A stretch of DNA of 64,000 nt, taken from NCBI GenBank assembly GCA_947498025.1, contig CANMJR010000009.1, positions 1 through 64,000 of the forward strand, read 5' to 3'. Position 1 is the stretch's first letter, and each line of letters begins with the position of its first letter. Below the pieces are notes generated by a model that was not told the origin of the DNA, searched no databases, and worked only from the letters and a program-made list of their open reading frames with translations. Shown piece after piece: positions 53,780 through 62,921 of the stretch. The stretch comes from Helicobacteraceae bacterium. Its GTDB lineage: Bacteria; Campylobacterota; Campylobacteria; Campylobacterales; Sulfurimonadaceae. The translations under genes and the position numbers were made by a program.

Positions 53780-56014
53780 ATGAAAATTTTTCTGGCTTCA
53801 ATTTTAACACTACTGAGTATCAACGCTTTTGCTTTTACCGTAAAGTCTATCAAATATGAGGGGATGATTCACATGTCAGAGCCTGTTGCACTGAGAATGC
53901 TCGATTTTGAGGTGGGACAAGATGTGGATGAAAAAACGATTGATGAAGCTATTAAAAAGTACTTTAAACAGGGTTACTTTACCGATATTTGGGTTGAAAA
54001 TGAAAATGGGGATGTGACATTCAAGTTTAAAGAAAAGCCTGTTATTTCACTGATTGAACTTAAGGGTTGGAAAGAGAGCGATGAGGAGATTAAAAAGTCG
54101 GTTATCCAGATTAAAAAAGGCTCTTTATACAATCAGCAAAAATTAGAAGCTGCAAAAAAAAGAATTATAGAAGCAATAAATAAAGATGGCAAGATAGATA
54201 GTGTTGTTGAAGTAGAAGAAGAGCACCTTGATAACGGGAGTATCAAAGTTACTTTCATTGTGAATGAGGGTGAGAAAATTGTTATTCAAAAGTTAGAATA
54301 TAGCGGTGTAGTAGGACTTGACAGCAGTGAATTTGATAGTGTTATCGCAAACAAAGAGCATGAATTTATGGGTTGGTTATGGGGAAGAAATGATGGTAAG
54401 ATGAGTCTTGCAGATTTAGAGTATGACCCCCTTAGAATTCGTGACTATTATATGCAGTTTGGTTATTTGGATTCAAAAATAAGTACTCCATTTGCCAGAG
54501 CAAATTTTGACCACTATAAAGCCGACATGAGTTATCAAGTGGAAGAGGGTGCAGTATATACAATAAATAGTGTCTCAGTTAGTCAAACTAAAAGTGTTAT
54601 AGAAGAAGAGAAGATAAAAGAGGTTATCAGTTTGGAAAAAGGAAAAGTATTTAATATTAAGACTTTTCGTGAAGATGCAGATAAAATCAAAACCCTTATA
54701 GCAGATTTAAGCTACGCCTATGTTCAGGTAATGTCTGATTTAAAAAAGAACAAAGATAATACTGTTGATGTGGTTTTTAAAATTGTTCCTGGTGATAAGG
54801 TGAAAATCAGAGACGTAATTGTCTCCGGAAACACAAGAACGCTTGATAGAATTGTGAGACGAGAGCTCTACCTTGGACCAGGGGACATGTACTCTTTAAC
54901 AGATTTGAAAGATTCAAGAAATTCACTTGGGCGACTTGGCTACTTTGACAGTAATACTATTGAAGAGAAAAGAGTTGACAATCAAACTATGGATTTGATA
55001 GTAAAAGTAAAAGAGGCACCGACAGGAAATATACAAGTCGGTGGAGGATATGGAAGCTACGGCGGTCTTTTAGTTAGCCTTGGTGTGAATGATTCAAATG
55101 TATGGGGTTCAGGGATAAATGTCGGCGTTCGGGCAGAAAAATCGGAGCTGACTCAAAACGCCTCTTTTAATATCTCAAACCCACGATTGAACGATAGCGA
55201 TTTTAGCGGTAATTTTGCTGTTACTAAATCAATGTATGAATATATTGCCTATAGCGTAGATACTGATGGACTTTTAGCAGGTATAGGACATAAATTTTCA
55301 AGACATGTTACAGGCTATCTTGGATATGGTTACTCACAAAACAGATATTATAATATCAGTGAAACTAATGTTCTCTACACTCCTGCATACATAACAAGAT
55401 ATTTTGAAAGTTATTCAAAAGGTTCAGTTACTACAAGTCTTAGTTTTGATAATACGGATGACTACTATCTTCCTCGCGAAGGTTTTACACTAAGTCAAAG
55501 TTTTGAAAGAGCCGGTGTCGGGGGAGATGCAGATTTTCTTAAAAGCAGAACGACATTCGGAAAGTATAACGGCTTAGAAAGCTATATTGGATTTGATGCT
55601 ATATTGAGATATAAAGCTAGATACAATGCAGTTTTAAATCCAATAAATTTGCCTATCAATGAGAAGGTGTTTATGGGTGGACTAGGGAGCGTGAGAGGGT
55701 ATCAATCATACTCTATTTCCCCAGTGGATACTACAAATAGTTCATTAAGAACAGGTGGCAAACAAACTTTTTCAAACAATCTAGAACTTAGCTTACCGCT
55801 TGTTCCTAAGGCTAAAATGCGTATGGTAGCCTTTGCTGATTGGGGATTTATAGGTGAAGATTCGTTAGAAGAGTATTCTCGTGGCGGTTACGGTATGGGT
55901 CTTGAGTGGTTTTCACCTGTGGGACCTATTCAGTTAATGTTTGCAAATCCACTTAATGAGCATGTTGGTGACAGAACTGCTCAGTTTGAATTCACTATGG
56001 GACAGAGATTTTAA
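53780..56014 (+). CDS. bamA: Outer-membrane assembly factor BamA
   Basis: A 744-aa protein with a signal peptide ('MKIFLASILTLLSINAFA'), five POTRA domains (about 20-345; 'TVKSIKYEGMIHMSEPVALR', 'KVKIRDVIVSGNTRTLDRIV') and a C-terminal 16-strand barrel with 'GGLGSVRGYQ' (the VRGF-type lid-lock motif) and a final aromatic 'QFEFTMGQRF'. It inserts beta-barrel proteins. Its stop overlaps that of the convergent ppx gene. Confidence 0.95.
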   Translation: MKIFLASILTLLSINAFAFTVKSIKYEGMIHMSEPVALRMLDFEVGQDVDEKTIDEAIKKYFKQGYFTDIWVENENGDVTFKFKEKPVISLIELKGWKESDEEIKKSVIQIKKGSLYNQQKLEAAKKRIIEAINKDGKIDSVVEVEEEHLDNGSIKVTFIVNEGEKIVIQKLEYSGVVGLDSSEFDSVIANKEHEFMGWLWGRNDGKMSLADLEYDPLRIRDYYMQFGYLDSKISTPFARANFDHYKADMSYQVEEGAVYTINSVSVSQTKSVIEEEKIKEVISLEKGKVFNIKTFREDADKIKTLIADLSYAYVQVMSDLKKNKDNTVDVVFKIVPGDKVKIRDVIVSGNTRTLDRIVRRELYLGPGDMYSLTDLKDSRNSLGRLGYFDSNTIEEKRVDNQTMDLIVKVKEAPTGNIQVGGGYGSYGGLLVSLGVNDSNVWGSGINVGVRAEKSELTQNASFNISNPRLNDSDFSGNFAVTKSMYEYIAYSVDTDGLLAGIGHKFSRHVTGYLGYGYSQNRYYNISETNVLYTPAYITRYFESYSKGSVTTSLSFDNTDDYYLPREGFTLSQSFERAGVGGDADFLKSRTTFGKYNGLESYIGFDAILRYKARYNAVLNPINLPINEKVFMGGLGSVRGYQSYSISPVDTTNSSLRTGGKQTFSNNLELSLPLVPKAKMRMVAFADWGFIGEDSLEEYSRGGYGMGLEWFSPVGPIQLMFANPLNEHVGDRTAQFEFTMGQRF

Positions 56015-57471
56015 AATTCTACTTTAAAATTTTTTAGTTCTATTAGTTTTTTTACAGCTTCTTTACTTAGGTAGAGGCTGTTTGAAGATTCTACTTTTAA
56101 AACACCATCTTCAAATTTTAAGTCAAAATCGATGTTTCTTGGTCTATGGCTAAGGAGTGCAACACTTAGCGAAATAAGGTAGCTAAGCGACTCTACGGTA
56201 TTTAAATCCGGAAGCAAATCTTTATACTTTTGCATATGATCATTCGTAGGAAGTTTGTTTTTTGCAAATCTTGCTAAAGTGGAAATAAGCTGAATCTGTT
56301 TGTGTGTAAAGCCATACTCTAATGCACCTTGCAAGAGGTAATAACTATGTTTATTTTGAGAGTAGAAGTGTATGCTATTGCCTGTCTGATAAAGTTTTGC
56401 TGCAATCGCTAAATCGCTTTTGTATCGTATATCTATCTTTAAATAAGAGTGTGTTAAATCGAAAAGTTTTTTGCTGAGCAAGTTGAGTTGATTCGCAAAA
56501 GCTCTATCCTTGATATGGAAGTCGAGTAGGTGTCTCACAGAAGTGTTGAAGTTATGCGGAAATTTATCTTTGGAATTCCTGAGTAAATCACTTAAATAAA
56601 CACCCTCTCTCACACCCACACCGCTTGTAATAAGTTTTTTTATTGAGAGTTTTTTTAACACCCTGCTTAGTATTAAAGCACCGGGCTTAATGATGTCAAA
56701 TCTATCCTCTTTAATATTTAATTTTCTTAGTTTTGACTCATCAGCATCTAAAATTTCAGATATAAAATCTTTAAAATCCGATACTTTACATTCGAAGGCA
56801 TGGAGTTTATTTAGGGGATAATTGCTATTTATCATAATAGCACTTGATATTGCTCTAAATGTGCCACCAATCCCCACAAGTGTAGATGCATCCAATTTGT
56901 CTAGGGCGGTCAGCTTTGAGTCTATATAACTTACAGCTTCTTTTATACTGTTTTTGTCAAAAAATAGCTCTTTTAGCCTTACTGTTCCGAGTTCAAGCGA
57001 GATAGTATTACTAACACTATTTTTATCTATAAGTGTGAATTCTGTAGAACCGCCGCCTATATCAATGCTTATTGCATTTTTTTGTTCAGGAAGTAGATTC
57101 GCACATGCAATTCCGCCATAATATGCTTCCTTCTCTCCATCAATGATTTTAATATTGAGTTTGAGCTCTTTTTTTACTTTCTCAAGAAACTCATTTTTAT
57201 TGGGTGCATCACGAAGAGCTGATGTTGCTACACATAACACTTTTCTTGCTTGGAAGGAGTTTATAATTGATTGAAAATCAGCAAGGGCTTCAAAAGTCCT
57301 CTGCATTGGAGTTTTTTGGAGGTTGCCTCCATTTTGGTAAGCATTTTCAGATAACCTTACCTTACTTTTGGCTTCGTGAAGCAGATAAAATGCAAAGCGA
57401 GAAGTTCGCTCATAAATAACCATTCTAACAGAGTTGGAACCTATGTCAATTACTGCTACTCTCTTTGCCAA
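56011..57471 (-). CDS. ppx: Ppx/GppA phosphatase
   Basis: A 486-aa exopolyphosphatase/guanosine pentaphosphatase-type enzyme of the sugar-kinase/actin fold: 'VAVIDIGSNSVRMVIYE' and 'AISIDIGGGSTEFTLID' are the two phosphate motifs, with 'GVGVREGVYLSDLL' and a C-terminal HD-like region. Whether polyphosphate or (p)ppGpp is the main substrate cannot be told. 4 bp after fdxB; the ppx-fdxB-cosR-folB-plsY order is as I recall for Campylobacter (Cj0353c-Cj0357c). Confidence 0.92.
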   Translation of the reverse strand: MAKRVAVIDIGSNSVRMVIYERTSRFAFYLLHEAKSKVRLSENAYQNGGNLQKTPMQRTFEALADFQSIINSFQARKVLCVATSALRDAPNKNEFLEKVKKELKLNIKIIDGEKEAYYGGIACANLLPEQKNAISIDIGGGSTEFTLIDKNSVSNTISLELGTVRLKELFFDKNSIKEAVSYIDSKLTALDKLDASTLVGIGGTFRAISSAIMINSNYPLNKLHAFECKVSDFKDFISEILDADESKLRKLNIKEDRFDIIKPGALILSRVLKKLSIKKLITSGVGVREGVYLSDLLRNSKDKFPHNFNTSVRHLLDFHIKDRAFANQLNLLSKKLFDLTHSYLKIDIRYKSDLAIAAKLYQTGNSIHFYSQNKHSYYLLQGALEYGFTHKQIQLISTLARFAKNKLPTNDHMQKYKDLLPDLNTVESLSYLISLSVALLSHRPRNIDFDLKFEDGVLKVESSNSLYLSKEAVKKLIELKNFKVEF

Positions 57472-57475
57472 ATTC

Positions 57476-57727
57476 CTATTCTTCTCTTAATATATTTTTA
57501 TATTTGTGCTGAAGTTCAGCAATAGATTCAACATTGTCTTTGTCGGGGATTATACAATCAACAGGACAAACCGATATGCATGCCGGCTCATCATAAACAC
57601 TTACGCATTCAGTACAACGATCCGGATCTATAAAATAGATTGGATCACCCTCTTCAATCGCTGTTGTCGGGCATTCTTCTCGACATGCATCACACGCTAT
57701 ACACTCATCATTTATCAGTAGAGCCAT
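57476..57727 (-). CDS. fdxB: 2[4Fe-4S] ferredoxin
   Basis: An 83-aa ferredoxin. Cluster motif 1 'CIACDACREECP', motif 2 'CTECVSVYDEPACISVCPVD' with a 6-residue insertion between the second and third Cys, the YfhL-type (Alvin) arrangement that gives low-potential clusters. Upstream of ppx in the same direction. Confidence 0.92.
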   Translation of the reverse strand: MALLINDECIACDACREECPTTAIEEGDPIYFIDPDRCTECVSVYDEPACISVCPVDCIIPDKDNVESIAELQHKYKNILREE

Positions 57728-57835
57728 TATAAAACCTTATGTTTAATACTTCATTTTTGAAGATTAATTTATCTAATATATATATGCCCGATTTATATCA
57801 AAATATAGCTTCATAAATTTTTAAATAAGCCAAAT

Positions 57836-59137
57836 TTAGTTATTTCTTGGCAGTATGCATGAAAGTTTTGAATTGAGTTGGAGAGAGGCAATCGTTCCGT
57901 CTATACCATCTTTTCTATTTTCTACTTTTATTTTTGCACCTAGGGCATCGGCTGCACTTTTTGCCAGAAATAGACCCAACCCGACACCGGATTTATTCCC
58001 TTGTCTTTTAAATGGAGCAAATAAATCGACACTGTCATCTATTCCGCATCCCTCATCAATTACTTCAATCAGCAGACCTACATTGTCTTGTGAACTCTTT
58101 AGTGTTACACTTCTATCTTGTGGTGTGAATTTTAGAGCGTTTTGTAAAAAATTTTGGATAATCTGATTTAATAGACTTACTTGAAGTGTAGCCATAAATC
58201 CATTTGGTTCAAAAATTATATTTAGCGTTTTTCCCTCATTTTCAGCTAAAAGTTTAAAATCATTCGCTTTTTGTTTAAGCACCTCTATAACATCAACTGT
58301 TGTTGGTTTATCAAGCTGAGCCCCTTCCTGTCTGCCTATATTAAGAATATTTGATACAATTATATTCATCTCATCTATTGTTTTATTTGTAACCATGAGA
58401 GCTTCTATATACTCCTCAGGAGTTCTTCTTTTGAGGAGGGTAACTTGATTTTTTAGTTTGATTATTGCTAGAGGTGTCTTTAATTCATGCGCCGTTCCTA
58501 TAAAGAGTTCTTTCTGATATTTTACAAAGTTTTGAATTCTTGCTATGAGATGATTTATGGTAACTCCAAGTGGCTCAAACTCATCGGGCAGCTCTTTAAC
58601 TTTTATCTGTTTAATGAGGTGTTCATTCATATTTGAGAGCCTAGAACTTAATATTTTAAGTGGTGAAACCAACATTTTTGAAAGCATGACAGCATATATA
58701 ATTACTAGCACAAAGCCAATAATATTTATAAAAAATATGTAGTGCAAAATCTTGTCTAAAAGTACTTTTGTCGGAGTAATCTCTTTGGTTATTTTTAAAT
58801 AGCTTAGGTTGTCTAAATTAAATGGATAGATAAGTGTTAAAAATACCTGTTTATCTATGCTGTTTTCATATAAATCAACATCTACATGTGACTTTTTAAG
58901 ATAAATAATCTCTATATTTAGAGCAAGGTAAAAGTCAGGAGAGGAAGAATCTATCTGCATTATAGACTTATTATTAGCAATATTTTTTGCATACTGGATT
59001 AACTCATGTCGTTTTTCATCATAAATAGATTTTTCGATGTAAAAATATAAAAATGAAGAAAATATAAGTATTAACAAAGCAGATGCAAAAATAAGTTGGA
59101 TGAGAAAGTTTCTTCTGATACTTCTTTTGGAAAACAT
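57836..59137 (-). CDS. Membrane histidine kinase next to the CosR-type regulator
   Basis: A 433-aa kinase: TM1 about 12-33, a small periplasmic sensor (about 34-130), TM2 about 135-155, HAMP, HisKA 'GTAHELKTPLAIIKLKNQ' near 217, and HATPase with 'QIIQNFLQNALKFTP', 'DEGCGIDDS' and 'GVGLGLFLAKSA'. It lies 105 bp downstream of the regulator gene and is very likely its partner. In C. jejuni and H. pylori the matching regulators are orphans, so the kinase appears to have been lost there. Confidence 0.88.
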   Translation of the reverse strand: MFSKRSIRRNFLIQLIFASALLILIFSSFLYFYIEKSIYDEKRHELIQYAKNIANNKSIMQIDSSSPDFYLALNIEIIYLKKSHVDVDLYENSIDKQVFLTLIYPFNLDNLSYLKITKEITPTKVLLDKILHYIFFINIIGFVLVIIYAVMLSKMLVSPLKILSSRLSNMNEHLIKQIKVKELPDEFEPLGVTINHLIARIQNFVKYQKELFIGTAHELKTPLAIIKLKNQVTLLKRRTPEEYIEALMVTNKTIDEMNIIVSNILNIGRQEGAQLDKPTTVDVIEVLKQKANDFKLLAENEGKTLNIIFEPNGFMATLQVSLLNQIIQNFLQNALKFTPQDRSVTLKSSQDNVGLLIEVIDEGCGIDDSVDLFAPFKRQGNKSGVGLGLFLAKSAADALGAKIKVENRKDGIDGTIASLQLNSKLSCILPRNN

Positions 59138-59210
59138 ATTTTCGCCTTAGGAATAATTATTGCAATTATAACTGAGTAAATTTAAAAATAAAAAAAGTTT
59201 TGAATTTTTT

Positions 59211-59227
59211 CAGCCCAAAGGGGGCTG
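59211..59227. terminator. Hairpin downstream of the CosR-type gene
   Basis: CAGCCC and GGGCTG pair around AAAGG between the regulator and the kinase genes. On the - strand it is followed by A rather than T, so it is weak as a terminator; it may lower kinase expression relative to the regulator. Confidence 0.4.
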
Positions 59228-59242
59228 AGAGAAGAGGGTGTA

Positions 59243-59917
59243 TTAATTAATTTCTTTTGGAAAACAAAAACGGTAACCACGACGACGAACAGTTTCAATA
59301 GTTGTAATACCTAGCGGCTTGTCCATTTTTTGTCTTATTTGGTTAATCGCTACTTCAATTACATTTGGAGTCACAAGTTCCGGTTCTTCCCAAATAGCAT
59401 CAAGCAGTTGCTCTTTTGAAACAATCTGATCACGGTGACGAGCTAGGTGAGTTAAAACTTCAAAAGGTTTTCCTTTGAGTTCAATCTCTTGCTCTTTGTA
59501 TGTGATTTTTTCTTCTTCCGGATTAATAATTAAATCTTCAATTTCTATAATATTGCTACCGCCAAAACGAAGACGAGCCTCAATACGAGCAATAAGAACA
59601 TCAAAATCAAAAGGTTTACGGATATAGTCGTCTGCACCGCTTCTTAGTGCTTCAATTTCACTTTCGTTGTCATCTCTTGCAGATAAAACAACTACAACAG
59701 TCTTAGGAGTTTTAGATTTAATATCACCAATGATATCAACAGAGTTTCCATCCGGAAGCATCCAATCCATTAGAACTAAATCATAATTACGAATGTCTAA
59801 GTAGTACTCACCGTCTTTAAGAGTCTCTACTACATCGCTTTGGTAACCAAATTCCTTTAATCCCTCTGCGAGCATCTTATTTAATGTAACTTCGTCTTCT
59901 ATAATCAAAATGCGCAT
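59243..59917 (-). CDS. cosR: CosR/HsrA-type OmpR-family response regulator
   Basis: A 224-aa regulator: receiver (1-115) and winged-helix domain. The C-terminal half, with 'ELKGKPFEVLTHLARHRDQI' and 'NVIEVAINQIRQKMDKPLGI', is close to what I recall of C. jejuni CosR, an essential oxidative-stress regulator, and H. pylori HsrA. Unlike those atypical proteins this receiver keeps the phosphoacceptor: 'YDLVLMDWMLPDG' has Asp 51, with 'IRKPFD' also normal. Gene order (folB and plsY upstream, fdxB and ppx downstream) supports the name. Probably phosphorylated by the adjacent kinase. Confidence 0.88.
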   Translation of the reverse strand: MRILIIEDEVTLNKMLAEGLKEFGYQSDVVETLKDGEYYLDIRNYDLVLMDWMLPDGNSVDIIGDIKSKTPKTVVVVLSARDDNESEIEALRSGADDYIRKPFDFDVLIARIEARLRFGGSNIIEIEDLIINPEEEKITYKEQEIELKGKPFEVLTHLARHRDQIVSKEQLLDAIWEEPELVTPNVIEVAINQIRQKMDKPLGITTIETVRRRGYRFCFPKEIN

Positions 59918-60024
59918 TAATGTTTTCCTATATGTGAATATTTTGGCGAAAGTGTATCATAATTTTAGGTTAGTTTAAAGTTTTTTTCAATTTTCTTTAA
60001 TAAAAGTTTTATTTACAATTAAGA

Positions 60025-60351
60025 TTAGAGAGTAAAAAGAGTGCTGACGCTTACTTTGGCATCTGCTAAGATAGAGGGTTTTGTGATTTTTAGGTTTATT
60101 TTTTGAATTGTTAAAAATTTGTTCACTAATTTTGAGATTAAATCATTTAACGCATCTTCAATCAAATAATATTGGTTTACTATTACCTCATTTTTTATAA
60201 TTTCTACAATCTCGGCATAATTTATAAATTCATTTTTTTTAAACTCATAATCTATAGTTAGGTTAACTACGACATCTTGGGGAGTTGCCCTTTCAAAGTC
60301 TAAAATTCCAATAATACACTGAAATTTCAAATCTTCTATATGTATAGTCAT
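60025..60351 (-). CDS. folB: Dihydroneopterin aldolase
   Basis: A 108-aa protein. 'TIHIEDLKFQCIIGILDFER' at the start and 'YYLIEDALNDLISKL' in the middle fit FolB, which makes 6-hydroxymethyl-dihydropterin in folate synthesis. Its start overlaps the plsY stop by one base, the same pairing as in Campylobacter. Confidence 0.85.
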   Translation of the reverse strand: MTIHIEDLKFQCIIGILDFERATPQDVVVNLTIDYEFKKNEFINYAEIVEIIKNEVIVNQYYLIEDALNDLISKLVNKFLTIQKINLKITKPSILADAKVSVSTLFTL

Positions 60352-60965
60352 CAGACAACTCGTTTTTCTTCACCCTTGATTACGCGAATAATATTTGGTA
60401 TGTGTTTGTAAAAGAGTATAAATCCTATAAATAGAGCAGGTGCATGCGCCATTTGGGGGTGAATAATAAAAGTAGAAATCATCAAAGCCAGAACTCCCGT
60501 TAAAGAGGAGATAGAAGAAATTCTGATAGTTTTAGCAGATACTCCCCAAACAACGAGAGCAATTGCGGTTTCCAGCGGTAGCATAAACATCATAACACCC
60601 ATTCCGGTCGCAACACCTTTTCCACCCTCAAATCCAAGGTATGGACTAAAACAGTGTCCAATAACCGCTAAAACAGCAATTCCCCAAAGTGTTGCTTCAC
60701 TAAGTCCCACAAAATAGGCAACCGCTAAAACTAAAGCACCTTTAACAGCATCCAATGCCAAGGTGGCAATTCCAAGTTTTTTTGCTAAAGCAGGGTTTGT
60801 TTCTTTAACAACTCTAAGTACATTTGTAGCCCCAATACTTCCAGAACCGTTAGACTTAATATCTACTCCGGCAAACTTTTTTGCAAGCAATAGACCAAAA
60901 GGAATCCCGCCTACAAGATATGCCGCTATAAAAAACTGAACATTAGTGTTAAATAAAAAATCCAT
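60351..60965 (-). CDS. plsY: Glycerol-3-phosphate acyltransferase PlsY
   Basis: A 204-aa membrane enzyme that transfers acyl groups from acyl phosphate to glycerol 3-phosphate, the first step of phospholipid synthesis. 'SNGSGSIGATNVLRV' and 'GHCFSPYLGFEGGKGVATGM' are its signature loops. About five to six TM segments. First gene of the plsY-folB-cosR run. Confidence 0.95.
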   Translation of the reverse strand: MDFLFNTNVQFFIAAYLVGGIPFGLLLAKKFAGVDIKSNGSGSIGATNVLRVVKETNPALAKKLGIATLALDAVKGALVLAVAYFVGLSEATLWGIAVLAVIGHCFSPYLGFEGGKGVATGMGVMMFMLPLETAIALVVWGVSAKTIRISSISSLTGVLALMISTFIIHPQMAHAPALFIGFILFYKHIPNIIRVIKGEEKRVV

Positions 60966-61083
60966 GAAATACCTTAAATATGTAATTACGACATTCTACT
61001 TTAAGTATATTTATAAGCATATAAAAATAGAGTTGTTTTTGAATTTTGATATAATAACGCACTTTTAACTAGAGGATATTTTA

Positions 61084-62082
61084 TTGCACTACACAAATGA
61101 AGAGTTAAAACAGAAAATTGTTGAATTGAAGAACAAGTTAAGCGTAACCGTTGTTGCACACTTTTATCAGAGAGATGAAGTTTTTGAGATGGGTGATATA
61201 ACCGGTGATTCTCTTGAACTTGCCATGCGAACGCGTGATGACGATGCGGAATTTGTTGTGTTCTGCGGTGTTGGATTTATGGGGCAGAGTGTAAAAGTGC
61301 TCTCTCCAAATAAAAGAGTGGTTATGCCAAAGCTTGCATGCTGCGCTATGGCTAGGATGATTGACTCAATTTACTACGATGAATCCGTGAAATTTTTGGA
61401 AGAAAACGGCATAAGTAGAGATAATATTTTACCGATTACTTATATCAACTCAAACGCAGACGTGAAGGCAAAAGTGGGCGAAATGGGCGGGATGGTCTGC
61501 ACGAGTTCCAATGCCAAAAAAATCATTACGACTGCCCTTGGCGAGGGCAAAAAAATCCTTTTTGTTCCCGACAGATGTCTGGGTCAAAATATCGCAAATC
61601 AGATGGGTTTGAAATCTATGGTTATCGGACATGGAGGTGACCCGAAAGAGGCGGATATTATCTGTTATGACGGTTTTTGCTCTGTGCATCAGCTCTTCAG
61701 TGTGGATGATATTAACTTTTACCGCAAAAAATATCCCGGAATTTTGATAGCAACGCATCCTGAGTGTGATCCTGCCGTTTGTGATGCATCTGATTTCGTA
61801 GGTTCTACTTCACAACTTATTAAATTTATTAAAGAGTTGCCGGAGGAGCAAAAAGTGGCGGTTGGAACAGAGTTTAACATGGTAAACCGTTTAAGACCTA
61901 AAAATACTTTTGTACTCTCCTCCACAAAACCGGAGTGTCCTACCATGAACGAGACAACGCTTGAAGATTTGTATTTAACACTCAAAGCGATTGAAGACGG
62001 TGCGCCGATAAACGAGATAGAGATAGATGAGAGCACACAAAAATGGGCAAAAATCGCATTAGAGAGAATGTTGGCGCTATGA
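61084..62082 (+). CDS. nadA: Quinolinate synthase
   Basis: A [4Fe-4S] enzyme that condenses iminoaspartate and dihydroxyacetone phosphate to quinolinate for NAD. 'VTVVAHFYQRDEVFEMGDIT' near the N-terminus, 'GVGFMGQSVKVLSPNK', and the cluster Cys in 'KLACCAMARM', 'GMVCTSSNA' and 'HPECDPAVC'. 332 aa. The start is TTG at 61084 with GAGG upstream. ATGA overlap with nadC. Confidence 0.95.
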   Translation: MHYTNEELKQKIVELKNKLSVTVVAHFYQRDEVFEMGDITGDSLELAMRTRDDDAEFVVFCGVGFMGQSVKVLSPNKRVVMPKLACCAMARMIDSIYYDESVKFLEENGISRDNILPITYINSNADVKAKVGEMGGMVCTSSNAKKIITTALGEGKKILFVPDRCLGQNIANQMGLKSMVIGHGGDPKEADIICYDGFCSVHQLFSVDDINFYRKKYPGILIATHPECDPAVCDASDFVGSTSQLIKFIKELPEEQKVAVGTEFNMVNRLRPKNTFVLSSTKPECPTMNETTLEDLYLTLKAIEDGAPINEIEIDESTQKWAKIALERMLAL

Positions 62083-62894
62083 TAGAAGAGTTTGTAAAAG
62101 CAACGCTTGCCGAGGATGTCGGGCGCGGAGATTTGTACGCTTTGGTTGAGCCAAGCATTGAAGCGAGTGCAAAAATTGTTGCAAAAAGTGATGGCGTAGT
62201 AGCCGGTGAAAAATATATTAATGTTTTGGCAAAACTTGAGGGTTTTGATATAGTTTGGGGAAAGAGAGACTCCGAAACGTTTGTAAAAGGTGACATTTTA
62301 GCGACTTTAAAAGGGGATTCTCACACTCTTTTAAAGATTGAGAGAACACTTTTAAACATGCTTTTACATGCAAGTTCAATTGCTACTTTAACGAGAAAAT
62401 ATGTAGAGATTGCAGAGCCTTACGGAGTGAAACTTTTAGACACCAGAAAAACAAGACCGATGCTCAGAGTGTTTGAAAAGTATGCCACAAGAACTGGAGG
62501 TGCAGTGAACCATCGCATGGGGCTTGATGATGCTTTGATGATAAAAGATACGCATCTTAAAACTATAAAAGATTTAAAAAGCTACATAGAAAAAGCAAGA
62601 AAGCAGATTCCATTCACTGCGAAAATAGAGGTTGAAGCCGAAACATTTGAGGTTGCAAAAGAGGCGATGTCTGCAGGAAGCGATATTGTGATGTGTGATA
62701 ACATGACTCCCGAGCAGATAAGTGAAATAGTTGCCTACAGAGATGAGAATTTTCCGCATGTACTCTTAGAAGCAAGTGGAAATATTTCGCTAGAGACTAT
62801 TGAAACCTATGCAAAAACAAAAGTGGATGCAATAAGCACCGGTTCATTGATTCACCAAGCAAACTGGATAGATTTGTCTATGAAAATTGATTAA
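62079..62894 (+). CDS. nadC: Nicotinate-nucleotide pyrophosphorylase
   Basis: Converts quinolinate and PRPP to nicotinate mononucleotide. 'LAEDVGRGDLYALVEPS' at the start, 'LLDTRKTRPMLRVFEKYATR' and 'GGAVNHRMGLDDALMIKDTH' are conserved active-site segments. The track starts at 62043 inside nadA; ATG 62079 forms the usual ATGA overlap and gives 271 aa, a normal length. Confidence 0.95.
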   Translation: MIEEFVKATLAEDVGRGDLYALVEPSIEASAKIVAKSDGVVAGEKYINVLAKLEGFDIVWGKRDSETFVKGDILATLKGDSHTLLKIERTLLNMLLHASSIATLTRKYVEIAEPYGVKLLDTRKTRPMLRVFEKYATRTGGAVNHRMGLDDALMIKDTHLKTIKDLKSYIEKARKQIPFTAKIEVEAETFEVAKEAMSAGSDIVMCDNMTPEQISEIVAYRDENFPHVLLEASGNISLETIETYAKTKVDAISTGSLIHQANWIDLSMKID

Positions 62895-62921
62895 TATTAC
62901 ATGTTGAGAAAGTAGTAATCA

